Source of the DNA: Lacibacter sp. H375
Lineage (GTDB): Bacteria; Bacteroidota; Bacteroidia; Chitinophagales; Chitinophagaceae
Length of the DNA: 64,000 nucleotides
Direction: 5' to 3'
Assembly: GCF_037892425.1 (NCBI RefSeq)
Contig: NZ_JBBKTT010000001.1
Location: 1,860,001-1,924,000, forward strand
Below the pieces are notes generated by a model. That model searched no databases and had not been told where the DNA came from. It saw only the letters and a program-made list of their open reading frames with translations. Each line of letters opens with the position of its first letter. Positions within the stretch are counted from its first letter, which is position 1. Positions 36,363 to 45,467 of this stretch are shown piece after piece. Both the position numbers and the translations under genes were made by a program.

Positions 36363-37106
36363 ATGCAGTATAAAGTTTTAGTCATTGATGATGAGCCATT
36401 GGCAAGAAGTATGTTGCTTGAATACCTGCAGGCTTATCCGCAATTGCAGGTAGTGGAAGAATGCAATAATGGTTTTGAAGGAGTGAAAGCCATTCAGCAG
36501 CATAACCCCGATCTTATTTTTCTCGATATTCAAATGCCAAAGATCACCGGCTTTGAAATGCTGGAGTTACTGGAAGAACCGCCTGCTGTAATTTTCACTA
36601 CGGCATTTGATGAATTCGCTGTGGAGGCATTTGAAAAAAATGCAGTGGATTATTTACTGAAACCTTTTTCACAGCAACGCTTTGATAAAGCTATTGCACG
36701 CTGGATGGAGCAGGATAAAACATCAGCAGCTGTGACAACAGAACAGGTTTTGAAAGATGCAGCGAAAAATCCATCACAGGCAGAACGCATTGTTGTAAAG
36801 AACGGAACCAAGATCACCATCATTCCTATACAGGATATTCATTACCTCGAAGCAGCTGATGATTATGTAAAAATTGTGACAGCAACCGGCAGCTTTCTGA
36901 AAAAACAAACCATGAGTTTTTTTGAAGACACACTCAACTCGTCTTCATTTGTTCGCACACATCGGTCATACATGGTGCGGTTGCAGGAGATCACACGTAT
37001 CGATCCGTATGAAAAAGAAAATCATCTTGCGGTATTACGATCGGGTGCAAAAATTCCGGTGAGTCGTGCAGGTTATCCAAAGTTGAAAGCAATGTTGGGG
37101 CTATAA
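36363..37106 (+). CDS. LytTR-family response regulator
   Basis: A 247-residue response regulator. The receiver domain (residues 1-120) has the acidic pocket VLVIDDEPLAR, the phospho-acceptor Asp in DLIFLDIQMP, TTAFDEFA and the lysine in DYLLKPF. The LytTR DNA-binding domain (~140-245) shows IHYLEAADDYVKI, FVRTHRSYMV and KIPVSRAGYPKL. It is the evident partner of the upstream LytS-type kinase. Targets are unknown. The neighbouring LiaF-like gene suggests envelope stress. Confidence 0.92.
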   Translation: MQYKVLVIDDEPLARSMLLEYLQAYPQLQVVEECNNGFEGVKAIQQHNPDLIFLDIQMPKITGFEMLELLEEPPAVIFTTAFDEFAVEAFEKNAVDYLLKPFSQQRFDKAIARWMEQDKTSAAVTTEQVLKDAAKNPSQAERIVVKNGTKITIIPIQDIHYLEAADDYVKIVTATGSFLKKQTMSFFEDTLNSSSFVRTHRSYMVRLQEITRIDPYEKENHLAVLRSGAKIPVSRAGYPKLKAMLGL

Positions 37107-37215
37107 CAACACTCAATAAACCAAATTACTAAAGACCTTTAATACGTGTCGGTCAAACGAGGGCTTTAGACGTGGCGTACTTCATATTTCTTACATCGTA
37201 CCTTGAGCTTCTCTT

Positions 37216-37821
37216 CTACCATTCCTGTCCCACCCAAACAGCGCCACCAATACTATCACGCAAAGCGCCGGTATCAGCAGCAAGCAGATTGTTTTCTTCA
37301 CGCCAGCGGAGCAATGCAAAGAAGGCGGCATAAAATGCATCGTGTTGTACAGTTTCAGGCAATGGCAATAATGTTGAAGCCAGTTTAAATACCGGATCAG
37401 CTTTACCATTTAACGCAAGATCGATCATACGAAAATCGCTTACCACATTCACACCCGTAATAGCAGCTACTGCCGCAGCATCACCCAGGGCATGACTTAA
37501 TTTTGTTTCAGTTGAATGAATGGCTGTATGTCCCATCAACCCGATCAATTGTATCTGGTAATCGAGATGATGTTCGTCAATGAATTGTTTTATCTGATTG
37601 CCGATCCAATGTCCGTAATCGACATGCAGTTGAAGGTAATCAACAGCGGAACATATGGCTGCTGATTGTAAACGTTGTTGTAGATCGGAGGGGTAAGTAA
37701 TCGATGCCGTTTGTCTTATCTCAACATCCCATTTTTTCCCGCTTACTTCAAAAGAGGCAAATACAAGTTCTAAAGATTGGATACTGGTATTACTTGAAAC
37801 GCCTAAAGCCCGGTAGATCAT
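37216..37821 (-). CDS. Short, degenerate anhydro-N-acetylmuramic acid kinase-like protein
   Basis: A 201-residue protein clearly related to AnmK, which normally has about 350-390 residues and recycles anhydro-MurNAc. Aligned segments are MIYRALGVSSNTSIQSLELV (AnmK: GLMSGTSLDGxD), LHVDYGHWIGNQIKQFI, MGHTAIHST, and GDAAAVAAITGVNVVSDFR. The nucleotide-binding glycines and the catalytic Asp of SGTSLDG are replaced, the APL segment after DFR has become ADPVFKLAS, and the C-terminal half is missing. The frame is intact with an ATG start, so it may be a pseudoenzyme rather than a dead gene. It is oriented against the LytTR gene. Confidence 0.75.
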   Translation of the reverse strand: MIYRALGVSSNTSIQSLELVFASFEVSGKKWDVEIRQTASITYPSDLQQRLQSAAICSAVDYLQLHVDYGHWIGNQIKQFIDEHHLDYQIQLIGLMGHTAIHSTETKLSHALGDAAAVAAITGVNVVSDFRMIDLALNGKADPVFKLASTLLPLPETVQHDAFYAAFFALLRWREENNLLAADTGALRDSIGGAVWVGQEW

Positions 37822-37905
37822 ATCAGTTCATTTGTTTGTTTTCCACCCGAAATAATCGGATGCAGATTTTATTCCTCTAACAATGTTCTTCACAATTTTA
37901 TCTGT

Positions 37906-37913
37906 TAGATTTG
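37906..37913 (+). promoter_or_regulatory. Predicted -7 box upstream of upp
   Basis: TAGATTTG fits TAnnTTTG and lies 87 bases before the upp ATG. The -33 match is poor. Confidence 0.3.
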
Positions 37914-38000
37914 TAAAAATACGGCAGCTGGTTCAGGATTAATGTGTAATGAACGGAAAGCTGGAAAATGAACAGTCCCGACGTATAAATTTTACAGCAC

Positions 38001-38651
38001 ATGGTCATCAATTTAAGCGAGCAGCATTCATTGGTAAGTAATTGGGTGGCTGAGTTGAGGGATACCGAAATTCAGACCGACCGTATGCGTTTCCGCCGCA
38101 ACCTGGAACGTATCGGGGAAATAGCAGCTTACGAGATCAGTAAACTCCTGCCTTGGGAGGAAAAAGAAATTACCACCCCTTTGGGCAGCGCTCCATCTAA
38201 AGTATTGAAGGCGCAACCCGTTTTGGCAACAATATTAAGGGCAGGTTTGCCGTTACATCAGGGACTGTTGAACTATTTCGACAAGGCCGATAATGCGTTC
38301 ATCTCTGCCTATCGCAAACATCATCGTGATGGCAGTTTTGAAATTAGCCTGGATTATATCAGTTGTCCCAGTCTTGAAAACAGGGTAGTGATCATTGCCG
38401 ATCCAATGCTGGCAACGGGTAGCTCACTGGTAAAAACAGTGCAATACCTGAGGGATGAAGGGCAACCTGCTGAGATACATATCGTTTGTGCCATCGCTTG
38501 TACGGTAGGGATTGAATTTGTGCACCGCACTGAGCCAAAAGTAAAGATATGGTGTGGCGCAATAGATGATGAATTAACGGCGAAAGGTTATATTGTGCCC
38601 GGATTAGGTGATGCCGGTGATCTTGCGTACGGAACAAAAGTGCAGATGTGA
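38001..38651 (+). CDS. upp: Uracil phosphoribosyltransferase
   Basis: Pyrimidine salvage enzyme that makes UMP from uracil and PRPP. The 216-residue protein shows the family order: RMRFRRNLERIGEIAAYEIS, ATILRAGLPLHQGLLNYFD, the PRPP-binding loop VIIADPMLATGSSL, and the uracil site YIVPGLGDAGDLAYGT at the C-terminus. It is a single gene with flanking gaps of 179 bases upstream and 139 downstream. Confidence 0.95.
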   Translation: MVINLSEQHSLVSNWVAELRDTEIQTDRMRFRRNLERIGEIAAYEISKLLPWEEKEITTPLGSAPSKVLKAQPVLATILRAGLPLHQGLLNYFDKADNAFISAYRKHHRDGSFEISLDYISCPSLENRVVIIADPMLATGSSLVKTVQYLRDEGQPAEIHIVCAIACTVGIEFVHRTEPKVKIWCGAIDDELTAKGYIVPGLGDAGDLAYGTKVQM

Positions 38652-38790
38652 AAGCAACGAAAACCGAAGCTCATCGCTCAACAACAAGAGTATCATGAAA
38701 AACTAAAAAGAAAACCCAATTATACCAATAACAAAAACCAAAGCAGCTTAAGATCGTTCAAGGACGTCTTTGCTGTATAACCGCTCTCTG

Positions 38791-39801
38791 ATGAGAAAAC
38801 TTATACTACTACCATTATTGCTGATCGTGTTGCAATCCTATGCACAGGATCCTAATTTCTCCCAATTCTTTGCCTCGCCTTTAACATTGAATCCTGCCTT
38901 AACCGGTAAGTTTAATGGTCTTGTTCGTGTGGCAGGTAACTATCGTAATCAATGGCCAACGATCAATAATGCATTTCGTACAGCCACTCTATCGACCGAT
39001 TTTGGAATTCTTGGAAATACCATTCCTGAGTTCGATCAGTTTGGTGTGGGTGTAATGGGTATGTATGATATTAATGGCGATGGAGTGATGAAGAACAGTT
39101 TTATCTCCGGTTCAGTTGCTTATCATAAAGGTATTGATGAAGATGGTTATCACCAGATTGGTGTTGGTTTCAGCGGAACCTATGCGCAACGCAAACTGGA
39201 TATTAATAAACTTGATTTCCAGGATGAGTTAACAAGTCTTGGTTTCACAGGTAATACGGCTGAAGTTTTTGGCAGCAGTGGTTTTGTGAATATCAACTAT
39301 GCTGATGTTAACGCAGGGTTTATTTACAATGGCGCAACGAATGATTACAACAACTTTTATGTGGGTGCTTCAGTGTATCATATAAACCGACCCAAAGTAA
39401 GTTTCATGGGAGCAGAATATATTATGAACCCACGCTTTACTCTTCATGGTGGTGGTTATTTTCCAATTGCTGATGCAACTACATTATTTGTAAGTGCCAA
39501 CCATCAACGCCAGGCAGGTGCTACTGAAACAATTTTTGGTGCTGCTCTTGGTTATACTGTGAATAGTGATTTTGAAAGCCCTACTGATGTATATGCTGGT
39601 GCATTTGTTCGTTGGGGCGATGCTGTGATACCTTATATTGGTATTGAATTTGGTAATTACCGTTTTGGTGCTTCTTACGATATCAATACATCACGTTTAT
39701 CAGCTGCTTCGCAACGCAGAGGTGGTATGGAAGTGTCGCTTATCTGGACGAAGAAACATACTGATCCGAATAAGAAAAAACTAAACTGTCCAAAATTCTA
39801 A
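38791..39801 (+). CDS. PorP/SprF-family type IX secretion membrane protein
   Basis: An outer-membrane protein of about 336 residues. The ATG at 38791 (MRKLILLPLLLIVLQSYAQD, signal peptide) is used rather than the TTG at 38770. The mature part begins with the family hallmark DPNFSQFFASPLTLNPALTG and continues as amphipathic beta strands. PorP/SprF proteins occur in many paralogs; each is thought to anchor or export particular T9SS cargo, and SprF serves the adhesin SprB. Here the convergent neighbour is a 1291-residue T9SS metalloprotease. That makes it a candidate partner, although SprF-type pairs are usually co-directional. Confidence 0.9.
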   Translation: MRKLILLPLLLIVLQSYAQDPNFSQFFASPLTLNPALTGKFNGLVRVAGNYRNQWPTINNAFRTATLSTDFGILGNTIPEFDQFGVGVMGMYDINGDGVMKNSFISGSVAYHKGIDEDGYHQIGVGFSGTYAQRKLDINKLDFQDELTSLGFTGNTAEVFGSSGFVNINYADVNAGFIYNGATNDYNNFYVGASVYHINRPKVSFMGAEYIMNPRFTLHGGGYFPIADATTLFVSANHQRQAGATETIFGAALGYTVNSDFESPTDVYAGAFVRWGDAVIPYIGIEFGNYRFGASYDINTSRLSAASQRRGGMEVSLIWTKKHTDPNKKKLNCPKF

Positions 39802-39819
39802 TTTCTGTTCTTCTCTATA

Positions 39820-39855
39820 AATAACGATGCCCGCTTTAAAGCGGGCATCGTTATT
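39820..39855. terminator. Bidirectional terminator between PorP/SprF and metalloprotease genes
   Basis: A perfect 36-base palindrome with core GATGCCCGC/GCGGGCATC flanked by AATAAC and GTTATT. It is centred 36 bases after the PorP/SprF stop and ends 22 bases before the convergent gene's stop. Confidence 0.9.
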
Positions 39856-39876
39856 TATTACCATACTGCTGCTACA

Positions 39877-42800
39877 TTAATTAATCTTGATGAGCTTCAC
39901 TTGTTTGCTTAACTCACCCTGCATTACTTTCACAAAGTAGGTTCCTGCTTTGTAGTTTTCTCCAAAGCGGATATAACTGCCGTTACCTGTTACGTGTGTT
40001 TCCATCATGCGTCCATACAGGTCAAAGACTGCTACGGAAATTTTATCTTCATCATTTCCTGTTACATACAATGTAAAATAATTATTGGTTGGGTTCGGCA
40101 TTGGTTTCGCATCAAGTCTGCCTGCTGCAATTGTTACAGGAATGTCTTCATCTCTTCTGACAGGTTTACCTGGTGCTGCAACAACAACTGTACTGTTGGC
40201 GCCAACAGCCATCACTGGTGCATCTGCATCGCTTGCACCCGGTTGATTGTCGTAATATACTTCACCAGTATTCTTGTTGAAGATCTTCATCCTGATCTTG
40301 TCTTCACTTGTTGTGCCACCATCAAGCACTGTCATGATAAAGCTGATACCGCTTTGTAATCCTTTAATGCGGCCGTTGCCTTTTATCTGTGCCAATGAAT
40401 TGTTGATCGATAGATATTCGAAGTTTACCGCATTATATTCGAAGTCGCCCACTTTAAATACAAACTCCGTTTCACCTTTTGGATTGGTTGATTTTTTGAA
40501 ATAGTTTGCAGCAAATCCAAAGGTTGCTTTACCTGTTGCAGAAGCATCACTCTTTAATGCGCCCGCTGGAGATTGATACCAGCCGCCCCCAAATGTGTGA
40601 CCACCTTCCGGATCATAAATAACAATGATCTGTTCCTGATCGCCATTAGTTGTTGCGTATGAATTAAATCCATTTTGATCTGTAATGCTCATCTTTACTT
40701 TGTACACACCTGCTGCTAAGAATTTGTAACTGCCACTTACCAATCCTTTCCTGCTGCCTGAAGGTTCAGTAACTGTTGCTGCAGCAACTGTACTTTCATC
40801 TAATATCCATTTTGCCGTATGTGTTTTTCCAGGCACATCCCAGAACTCACCATTCATTGTAACAGTACTGCCAATTTTAAATGGTTTGCCGGATGAAGGA
40901 CCTGTGATGTTATGTACTACATATACTTTCGCACTGTCCGTTTTGCTGTTACCGCAATCGTCCGTTGCAGTAATGTAAATGGTATAGACACGGCCATCGC
41001 CATTGCCTGCACGTTCAGCACGGAGTCTTACTGTATGCGCATCAGTTCCTACAACTTCATAATCGATCGGTTCTGTATCACCATCACCCAAACCATTGAT
41101 CGGTTCGTTACTTACGATAGAAAGTTGTTTGGTGATATGCGCCTGATCCGAACAATTATCAGCAACATCATAACTGATCGTTACCTGCACCATCTTATGA
41201 TTTGGAGGCCATAAATATTCTGGTGATGCACTGATGTTTGAAATTGTCGGGGCTGTAGTATCCTTCACTGTGATGATCTGTACTTTTTCTGTTTTGTTAC
41301 CACAATCATCTTCTGCTTTCCATGTACGTGTAATAATCACTTCGCCCATACAACTGCCTGGAGCATCTACATCTGAATATGTAACAGCCGGCGTTGGATC
41401 GCAATTATCGGCTGCATCTGTTACATTGCCTGTTTCAGACGGATCATCATTGTGTTCACAATTATCATCTTTGTAAATAGTGATGTCTGCAGGAACGGTG
41501 AATGTTGGTGCTGTTACATCTTTGATCGTGATGGTTTGTACTTTTTCTGTTTTCAAATTACATCCATCGGTCAAAGTCCATGTACGTTTGATGATCGTTT
41601 CTCCAACACATGCACCGGCTTCCACTACATCGGTATATGTTGCGTTAAGAGAAGTGCTGCAGTTATCTGCTTCATTGGTCACATCGCCGGTTACACCAAT
41701 GGCCGCATTATAATTACAGTTTGCATCTTTTTCAATCGTGATGTCAGCAGGCGCTGTAAATGTTGGCGGTTGATTATCGCCAATTGTAAAGTTGGTATTG
41801 CTGATGTCGAAAAAGATATTATCAATTGCTTCTACTTTTATTCTTGCGGTATTGCTGTATGCACAAACAATTGTTACATCAGCCGATCCATCGTTTGCTG
41901 TACTGGCAACGAGTGTGCTGAATGTTTGTCCGCCATCGGTTGATAACGAAATTTTTACATTGGCTGCCAATGCATCACTACCGTTCACATCCCACGTTAC
42001 AGTATGTGTACCGGGGCACCAGGTTACTGCACTGTTAGGTGCTGTAACGGTGAAAGGTCCATATGCATCATCAATTGTAACCACCATATTATCGCTATTG
42101 GTTTGCCCTGCACCCGAATGATTATCTCTAACCGTTAAACGGAAGTTGAGCGATCGTGATACAGAAGGAAGTTTTTCCCAACGGTTGGTGTTAGTGCCAT
42201 CTAAAATATTATCCAGTATTGGAAAGATGCGCAAAGGCGTAGTAACAGGTGGGCGTGAACGGAACTCAGGACCAAATGTGTGCGTAGGATTTGGTTCCCA
42301 TGGAAAATCATCTTCATCTAATACATTGTCCATTTGTTCCCACCCATAGGTAAGATTATCTTCATCTGCATCCGAACCACTGCCTGTTAATTGAAAGGGA
42401 GTTGATTTTGGAATGGTGAAATTATTCCCTGCATTTGCTGTTGGTGCATTGTTACCTGCCGATTGTGTAGTGCCACAAGTAACACCAGCTAAGTAAGCTG
42501 TTACCTGCTGAATACTGATGGCATGAAAGTAATGATCCCGAATTGGCACTACATGATACCCTTCTGAATCCTGGTTGCCGCCATAACTCATAATGGTGCT
42601 GCCGCTTCCGGGTTCCATTTGTGCGCCATGACTTTCATCTTTATGTGTGAACGTATGATTGGCGCCAAATTGGTGACCAAATTCATGTGTCAACATAATT
42701 TCAGAATACACACCTATTTCATTCCAATCGGTACGGCCTGTGTAACCTCTTGCTTTAATATCATCTTGGCAAATACTGCCAATAGCGCCGGCATTTCCAC

Positions 42801-43752
42801 CACTCCCTCCATCATTTCTGCGACGGATAAGATGACCCACATCAAAATTATCTGAACCTATCTCATCGGTAATTGCAGTTTGTGCTTCTGCATTAAAATC
42901 ATCGGAGTCGGTGGAAGTAAACGGATCGGATGTTGGATCAAGAAAAATAATGTCTTCATTATTATCGATCATCACCATACGGACACCAAAATCTCTTTCA
43001 ATATGGCCGTTTACAATCGTGATTTGCGCTACTTGTTCTGCTAAAACTTTTTCAATACGTTCTGCATCGTTTGCTTCAGTACCATCGAGGCACCATTGCG
43101 AAAATTCACCTTGTGCCGCAAAAGCTAAACGAAATACACGAAGTTCACCAGTGTTTGCATTTAATGTGCTGAATGCAGAACCCGACGCAGGAAGTTTTGA
43201 TTTAATGCTTATTGCAGCATTGCCTGTTGTAGTACATTCAAAATTCCCCAGATCGGGTAATGCTTTTTGTGATACAACGATGTACAGGTTGTTTCCTTTT
43301 TCAAGCTTCTCAATGTACAACGCAGGTTTACTAATAGAAAGGATCACTCCATTAAATCCTTGCGGTGTAAATGAAAAACGAATAGTTGTGCCTGGATCTT
43401 TTACGCTGGTGCCAAGATAGGAGCGAAGACGAGTATGCTTGCTTTGAAGACCGGGCTGCATAACCGATGCTTCAACAATTCTGAATTGAACAGGATTGCC
43501 CTCTTCATCTGGCACAGTTAAAAAAAAGCCTGAGCGTTTTGCAGAGATCGATTTTTCAGATGGCGCATTACGTAATTGCGCTTCAAATGCTTTTTCCTGC
43601 AAACGGAAAACAAGAAAATTTGAAGGACGTTGTTTTTTTGCAAACACATCTTTGCGTAATGCAGTTTCACTTTCCCTGTTCCAGTGATTTTGTTGCGCTG
43701 CAGCAAACAGGGAAAACAGTAACACTGCAGACACAAGTAGAAATTTCCTCAT
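39877..43752 (-). CDS. Secreted metzincin metallopeptidase with HYR domains and T9SS sorting domain
   Basis: A 1291-residue cargo protein. I start at 43752 (MRKFLLVSAVLLFSLFAAAQ, signal peptide); the frame extends 26 codons further without a signal. The reprolysin-like domain occupies about residues 190-430, with the zinc motif HEFGHQFGANH and the Met-turn TIMSYGG. It is followed by an Ig/PKD-type region, then two tandem HYR-like repeats (FTAPADITIEKDANC, FTVPADITIYKDDNC), each with TWTLTDGC or TWKAEDDCGNKT-like motifs. Further beta domains and a sorting domain follow (MPNPTNNYFTLYV...AGTYFVKVMQGELS). The catalytic residues are intact, so it is likely an active surface or secreted protease. 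Acidic Asp-rich turns suggest calcium binding. Confidence 0.9.
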   Translation of the reverse strand: MRKFLLVSAVLLFSLFAAAQQNHWNRESETALRKDVFAKKQRPSNFLVFRLQEKAFEAQLRNAPSEKSISAKRSGFFLTVPDEEGNPVQFRIVEASVMQPGLQSKHTRLRSYLGTSVKDPGTTIRFSFTPQGFNGVILSISKPALYIEKLEKGNNLYIVVSQKALPDLGNFECTTTGNAAISIKSKLPASGSAFSTLNANTGELRVFRLAFAAQGEFSQWCLDGTEANDAERIEKVLAEQVAQITIVNGHIERDFGVRMVMIDNNEDIIFLDPTSDPFTSTDSDDFNAEAQTAITDEIGSDNFDVGHLIRRRNDGGSGGNAGAIGSICQDDIKARGYTGRTDWNEIGVYSEIMLTHEFGHQFGANHTFTHKDESHGAQMEPGSGSTIMSYGGNQDSEGYHVVPIRDHYFHAISIQQVTAYLAGVTCGTTQSAGNNAPTANAGNNFTIPKSTPFQLTGSGSDADEDNLTYGWEQMDNVLDEDDFPWEPNPTHTFGPEFRSRPPVTTPLRIFPILDNILDGTNTNRWEKLPSVSRSLNFRLTVRDNHSGAGQTNSDNMVVTIDDAYGPFTVTAPNSAVTWCPGTHTVTWDVNGSDALAANVKISLSTDGGQTFSTLVASTANDGSADVTIVCAYSNTARIKVEAIDNIFFDISNTNFTIGDNQPPTFTAPADITIEKDANCNYNAAIGVTGDVTNEADNCSTSLNATYTDVVEAGACVGETIIKRTWTLTDGCNLKTEKVQTITIKDVTAPTFTVPADITIYKDDNCEHNDDPSETGNVTDAADNCDPTPAVTYSDVDAPGSCMGEVIITRTWKAEDDCGNKTEKVQIITVKDTTAPTISNISASPEYLWPPNHKMVQVTISYDVADNCSDQAHITKQLSIVSNEPINGLGDGDTEPIDYEVVGTDAHTVRLRAERAGNGDGRVYTIYITATDDCGNSKTDSAKVYVVHNITGPSSGKPFKIGSTVTMNGEFWDVPGKTHTAKWILDESTVAAATVTEPSGSRKGLVSGSYKFLAAGVYKVKMSITDQNGFNSYATTNGDQEQIIVIYDPEGGHTFGGGWYQSPAGALKSDASATGKATFGFAANYFKKSTNPKGETEFVFKVGDFEYNAVNFEYLSINNSLAQIKGNGRIKGLQSGISFIMTVLDGGTTSEDKIRMKIFNKNTGEVYYDNQPGASDADAPVMAVGANSTVVVAAPGKPVRRDEDIPVTIAAGRLDAKPMPNPTNNYFTLYVTGNDEDKISVAVFDLYGRMMETHVTGNGSYIRFGENYKAGTYFVKVMQGELSKQVKLIKIN

Positions 43753-44169
43753 AATTGGTTGTGTTTTAAATAAGAAAATGCGGGCGATCGTTTGGAGGAA
43801 ACGATCACCCATGAAAGAAATATGTTTCAAGAGAGTGGATCAGTTGGAGCTCATAGACATGGAATAGCAATTGTTATCGCATTACATCAACAGCATGGCG
43901 GCCATGTTGTGTTGATGAGACACAATACAACTCATGGGTTCAATTAAGTAGTAACGTGGTTTACTTTTTCAGAAATTGGGTTGAAGAAGTACTTGCAGAT
44001 TATTTCCGGAGTAATGATGATAAAGTTTTTCTTACTCTGAAAACAGCGGGATAAAAATATAAAAACCATAATACGATGCAAGTGTTTTTGAAATTATTTT
44101 TCACTTGTACCCTATTTGGGGTAGATATAAAAATTGATTTTCTTTTGAGAGATGATCGGAAGGAATTGA
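43753..44169. other. Intergenic region upstream of two diverging functions, no gene seen
   Basis: This 417-base stretch carries the leader of the metalloprotease (minus strand), including a hairpin at 43782-43809, and the 3' flank of the NAD(P)-binding protein gene. A weaker inverted repeat (TTGTGT ... ACACAA) lies near 43917. I see no promoter with both boxes and no coding sequence. Confidence 0.5.
43782..43809 (-). promoter_or_regulatory. Hairpin in the 5' leader of the metalloprotease gene
   Basis: GATCGTTT and AAACGATC form a perfect stem around a five-base loop, extendable outward by GGGC/ACCC with one mismatch. It sits about 30 bases before the chosen ATG on the minus strand. There is no T tract after it, so it is not an obvious terminator. 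A role in translation or mRNA stability is possible. Confidence 0.35.
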
Positions 44170-45021
44170 TTATCGCTTTCGTTCCACATATTCTTTTAGT
44201 CGTAGTTGACCCAGCTTGGGTGCAATTGTATCATGCTGCATTACTTCTACAAAAAAAGCAAGTTTATCAAACAGGTTACGGTTGAATAATTTTGTAACAG
44301 GTAACATGGCTTTAACCAAACCCAAAGGAATGGTTCTGATCTTTTTTCCTGGTGCTATTACTTCTTGTATAATTTCATTGATCTGTTTTCGGCTTAATAT
44401 TTCTGGTCCGCCAATTTCAATTGTACTTACATCTTGTTTAATTGCATTGATACATGCTTCAGCAACATCGCCTTCGTAAACAGGATTGGTAATTTTATCT
44501 CCTTTGCCCATGTTTACCAATCTTCCTTTTTCTGCTAATTCAAACAGATCAATAAATGCACTGAAGAGGGCAGGAGGTTTGATGATGGCATAATCAAGAC
44601 CTGAACGCATTAAACGTTCGGCAAATTGCTGATGAACATGAAAGTAGGTGAGCTGAGGATATCGTTCAGCATGATAAGCAGAAACATAAATAAATTTCTT
44701 TACAACTGCTTTTATTGCTTCCGCAAGTATGTAAGTATTAGCAGTAAGATCAACATCCATAAAACCGGGCTTACTGTTATCATTAATGGAAACAGATTTG
44801 CCTAATGCAGAGATTACTATGTCAAAGCCCGAACAAATATCATCAAGGGAAGTATGTTGGGTAACATCAGCAATGATTGTATCGCATTGTATAGTTTGAT
44901 TTAATGTTGTTGCTTTTTGCTGGTTGCGTACAACCGCCGTTAATGCATAACCCTGTTTCAACGCTTCTGCAGCAATGGCTTTGCCAAGATGACCGGTAGC
45001 GCCGAAAAGGAGAATCTTCAT
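44170..45021 (-). CDS. NAD(P)-binding oxidoreductase, NmrA/atypical SDR type
   Basis: A 283-residue cytoplasmic Rossmann-fold protein. The N-terminal dinucleotide motif is ILLFGATGHLGKAIAAEAL (GxTGxxG), and VDLTANTYILAEA and KKFIYVSAYHAERYP follow. The YxxxK catalytic pair is not clearly in register, so it may be an NmrA-like sensor or an atypical reductase. C-terminal residues MLPVTKLFNRNLFDKLAFF and EVMQHDTIAPKLG are typical of the DUF2867/NmrA group in Bacteroidota. A small membrane protein gene lies 17 bases upstream on the same strand. Confidence 0.82.
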   Translation of the reverse strand: MKILLFGATGHLGKAIAAEALKQGYALTAVVRNQQKATTLNQTIQCDTIIADVTQHTSLDDICSGFDIVISALGKSVSINDNSKPGFMDVDLTANTYILAEAIKAVVKKFIYVSAYHAERYPQLTYFHVHQQFAERLMRSGLDYAIIKPPALFSAFIDLFELAEKGRLVNMGKGDKITNPVYEGDVAEACINAIKQDVSTIEIGGPEILSRKQINEIIQEVIAPGKKIRTIPLGLVKAMLPVTKLFNRNLFDKLAFFVEVMQHDTIAPKLGQLRLKEYVERKR

Positions 45022-45038
45022 AAAAAAGTTTTAGTTGG

Positions 45039-45317
45039 TTACTCTCTCATCCATAAAATGATGAACGTAGCAAAAAGCACAAGCAGGCTTAGCAATGAAA
45101 GTGATCGAAAAGATGCTTTCTGTTTTAACCACTGTATAACAGTAATGATAAACAAAACAACGAACAGGAAAAGCATGAATAATGCCAGTAATTCGTAAAC
45201 TGCGCCGGTAATTTTCCATTGATAAACATCAACCCATTGAACAATCAGCCAGAAAATTGCGTCGATCAAACAGAGGGAAAAAACAATACGTTGGCTTTTG
45301 GTACTGCTTAAATTCAT
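45039..45317 (-). CDS. Small three-helix membrane protein of unknown function
   Basis: A 92-residue protein with three hydrophobic segments (VFSLCLIDAIFWLIVQWV, LLALFMLFLFVVLFIITVI, LLSLLVLFATFIILWM). There is no recognisable domain. It shares orientation with the NAD(P)-binding protein gene (17-base gap), so they are probably co-transcribed. It begins with an ATG near a TATCTTTA-like box. Confidence 0.6.
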   Translation of the reverse strand: MNLSSTKSQRIVFSLCLIDAIFWLIVQWVDVYQWKITGAVYELLALFMLFLFVVLFIITVIQWLKQKASFRSLSLLSLLVLFATFIILWMRE

Positions 45318-45467
45318 ACGGTTGTGGTTTACAATGCAACGGATGATTAAAGATAAGACAGTTTTTTTGTTTGTGTTTGTTGATCAAGATTCTTGTTATT
45401 GACAGATGGATTAAAAATGTAGATAACCGCTTATTTCTTATTTTTAAGTTCAACCAATACTACTGCT

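Noticed and set aside
41452-41943. 163-residue plus-strand ORF and several neighbours (40912-42855)
   Set aside because: They are antisense to the metalloprotease. The repeated Cys/Ile pattern reflects the HYR repeats on the other strand.
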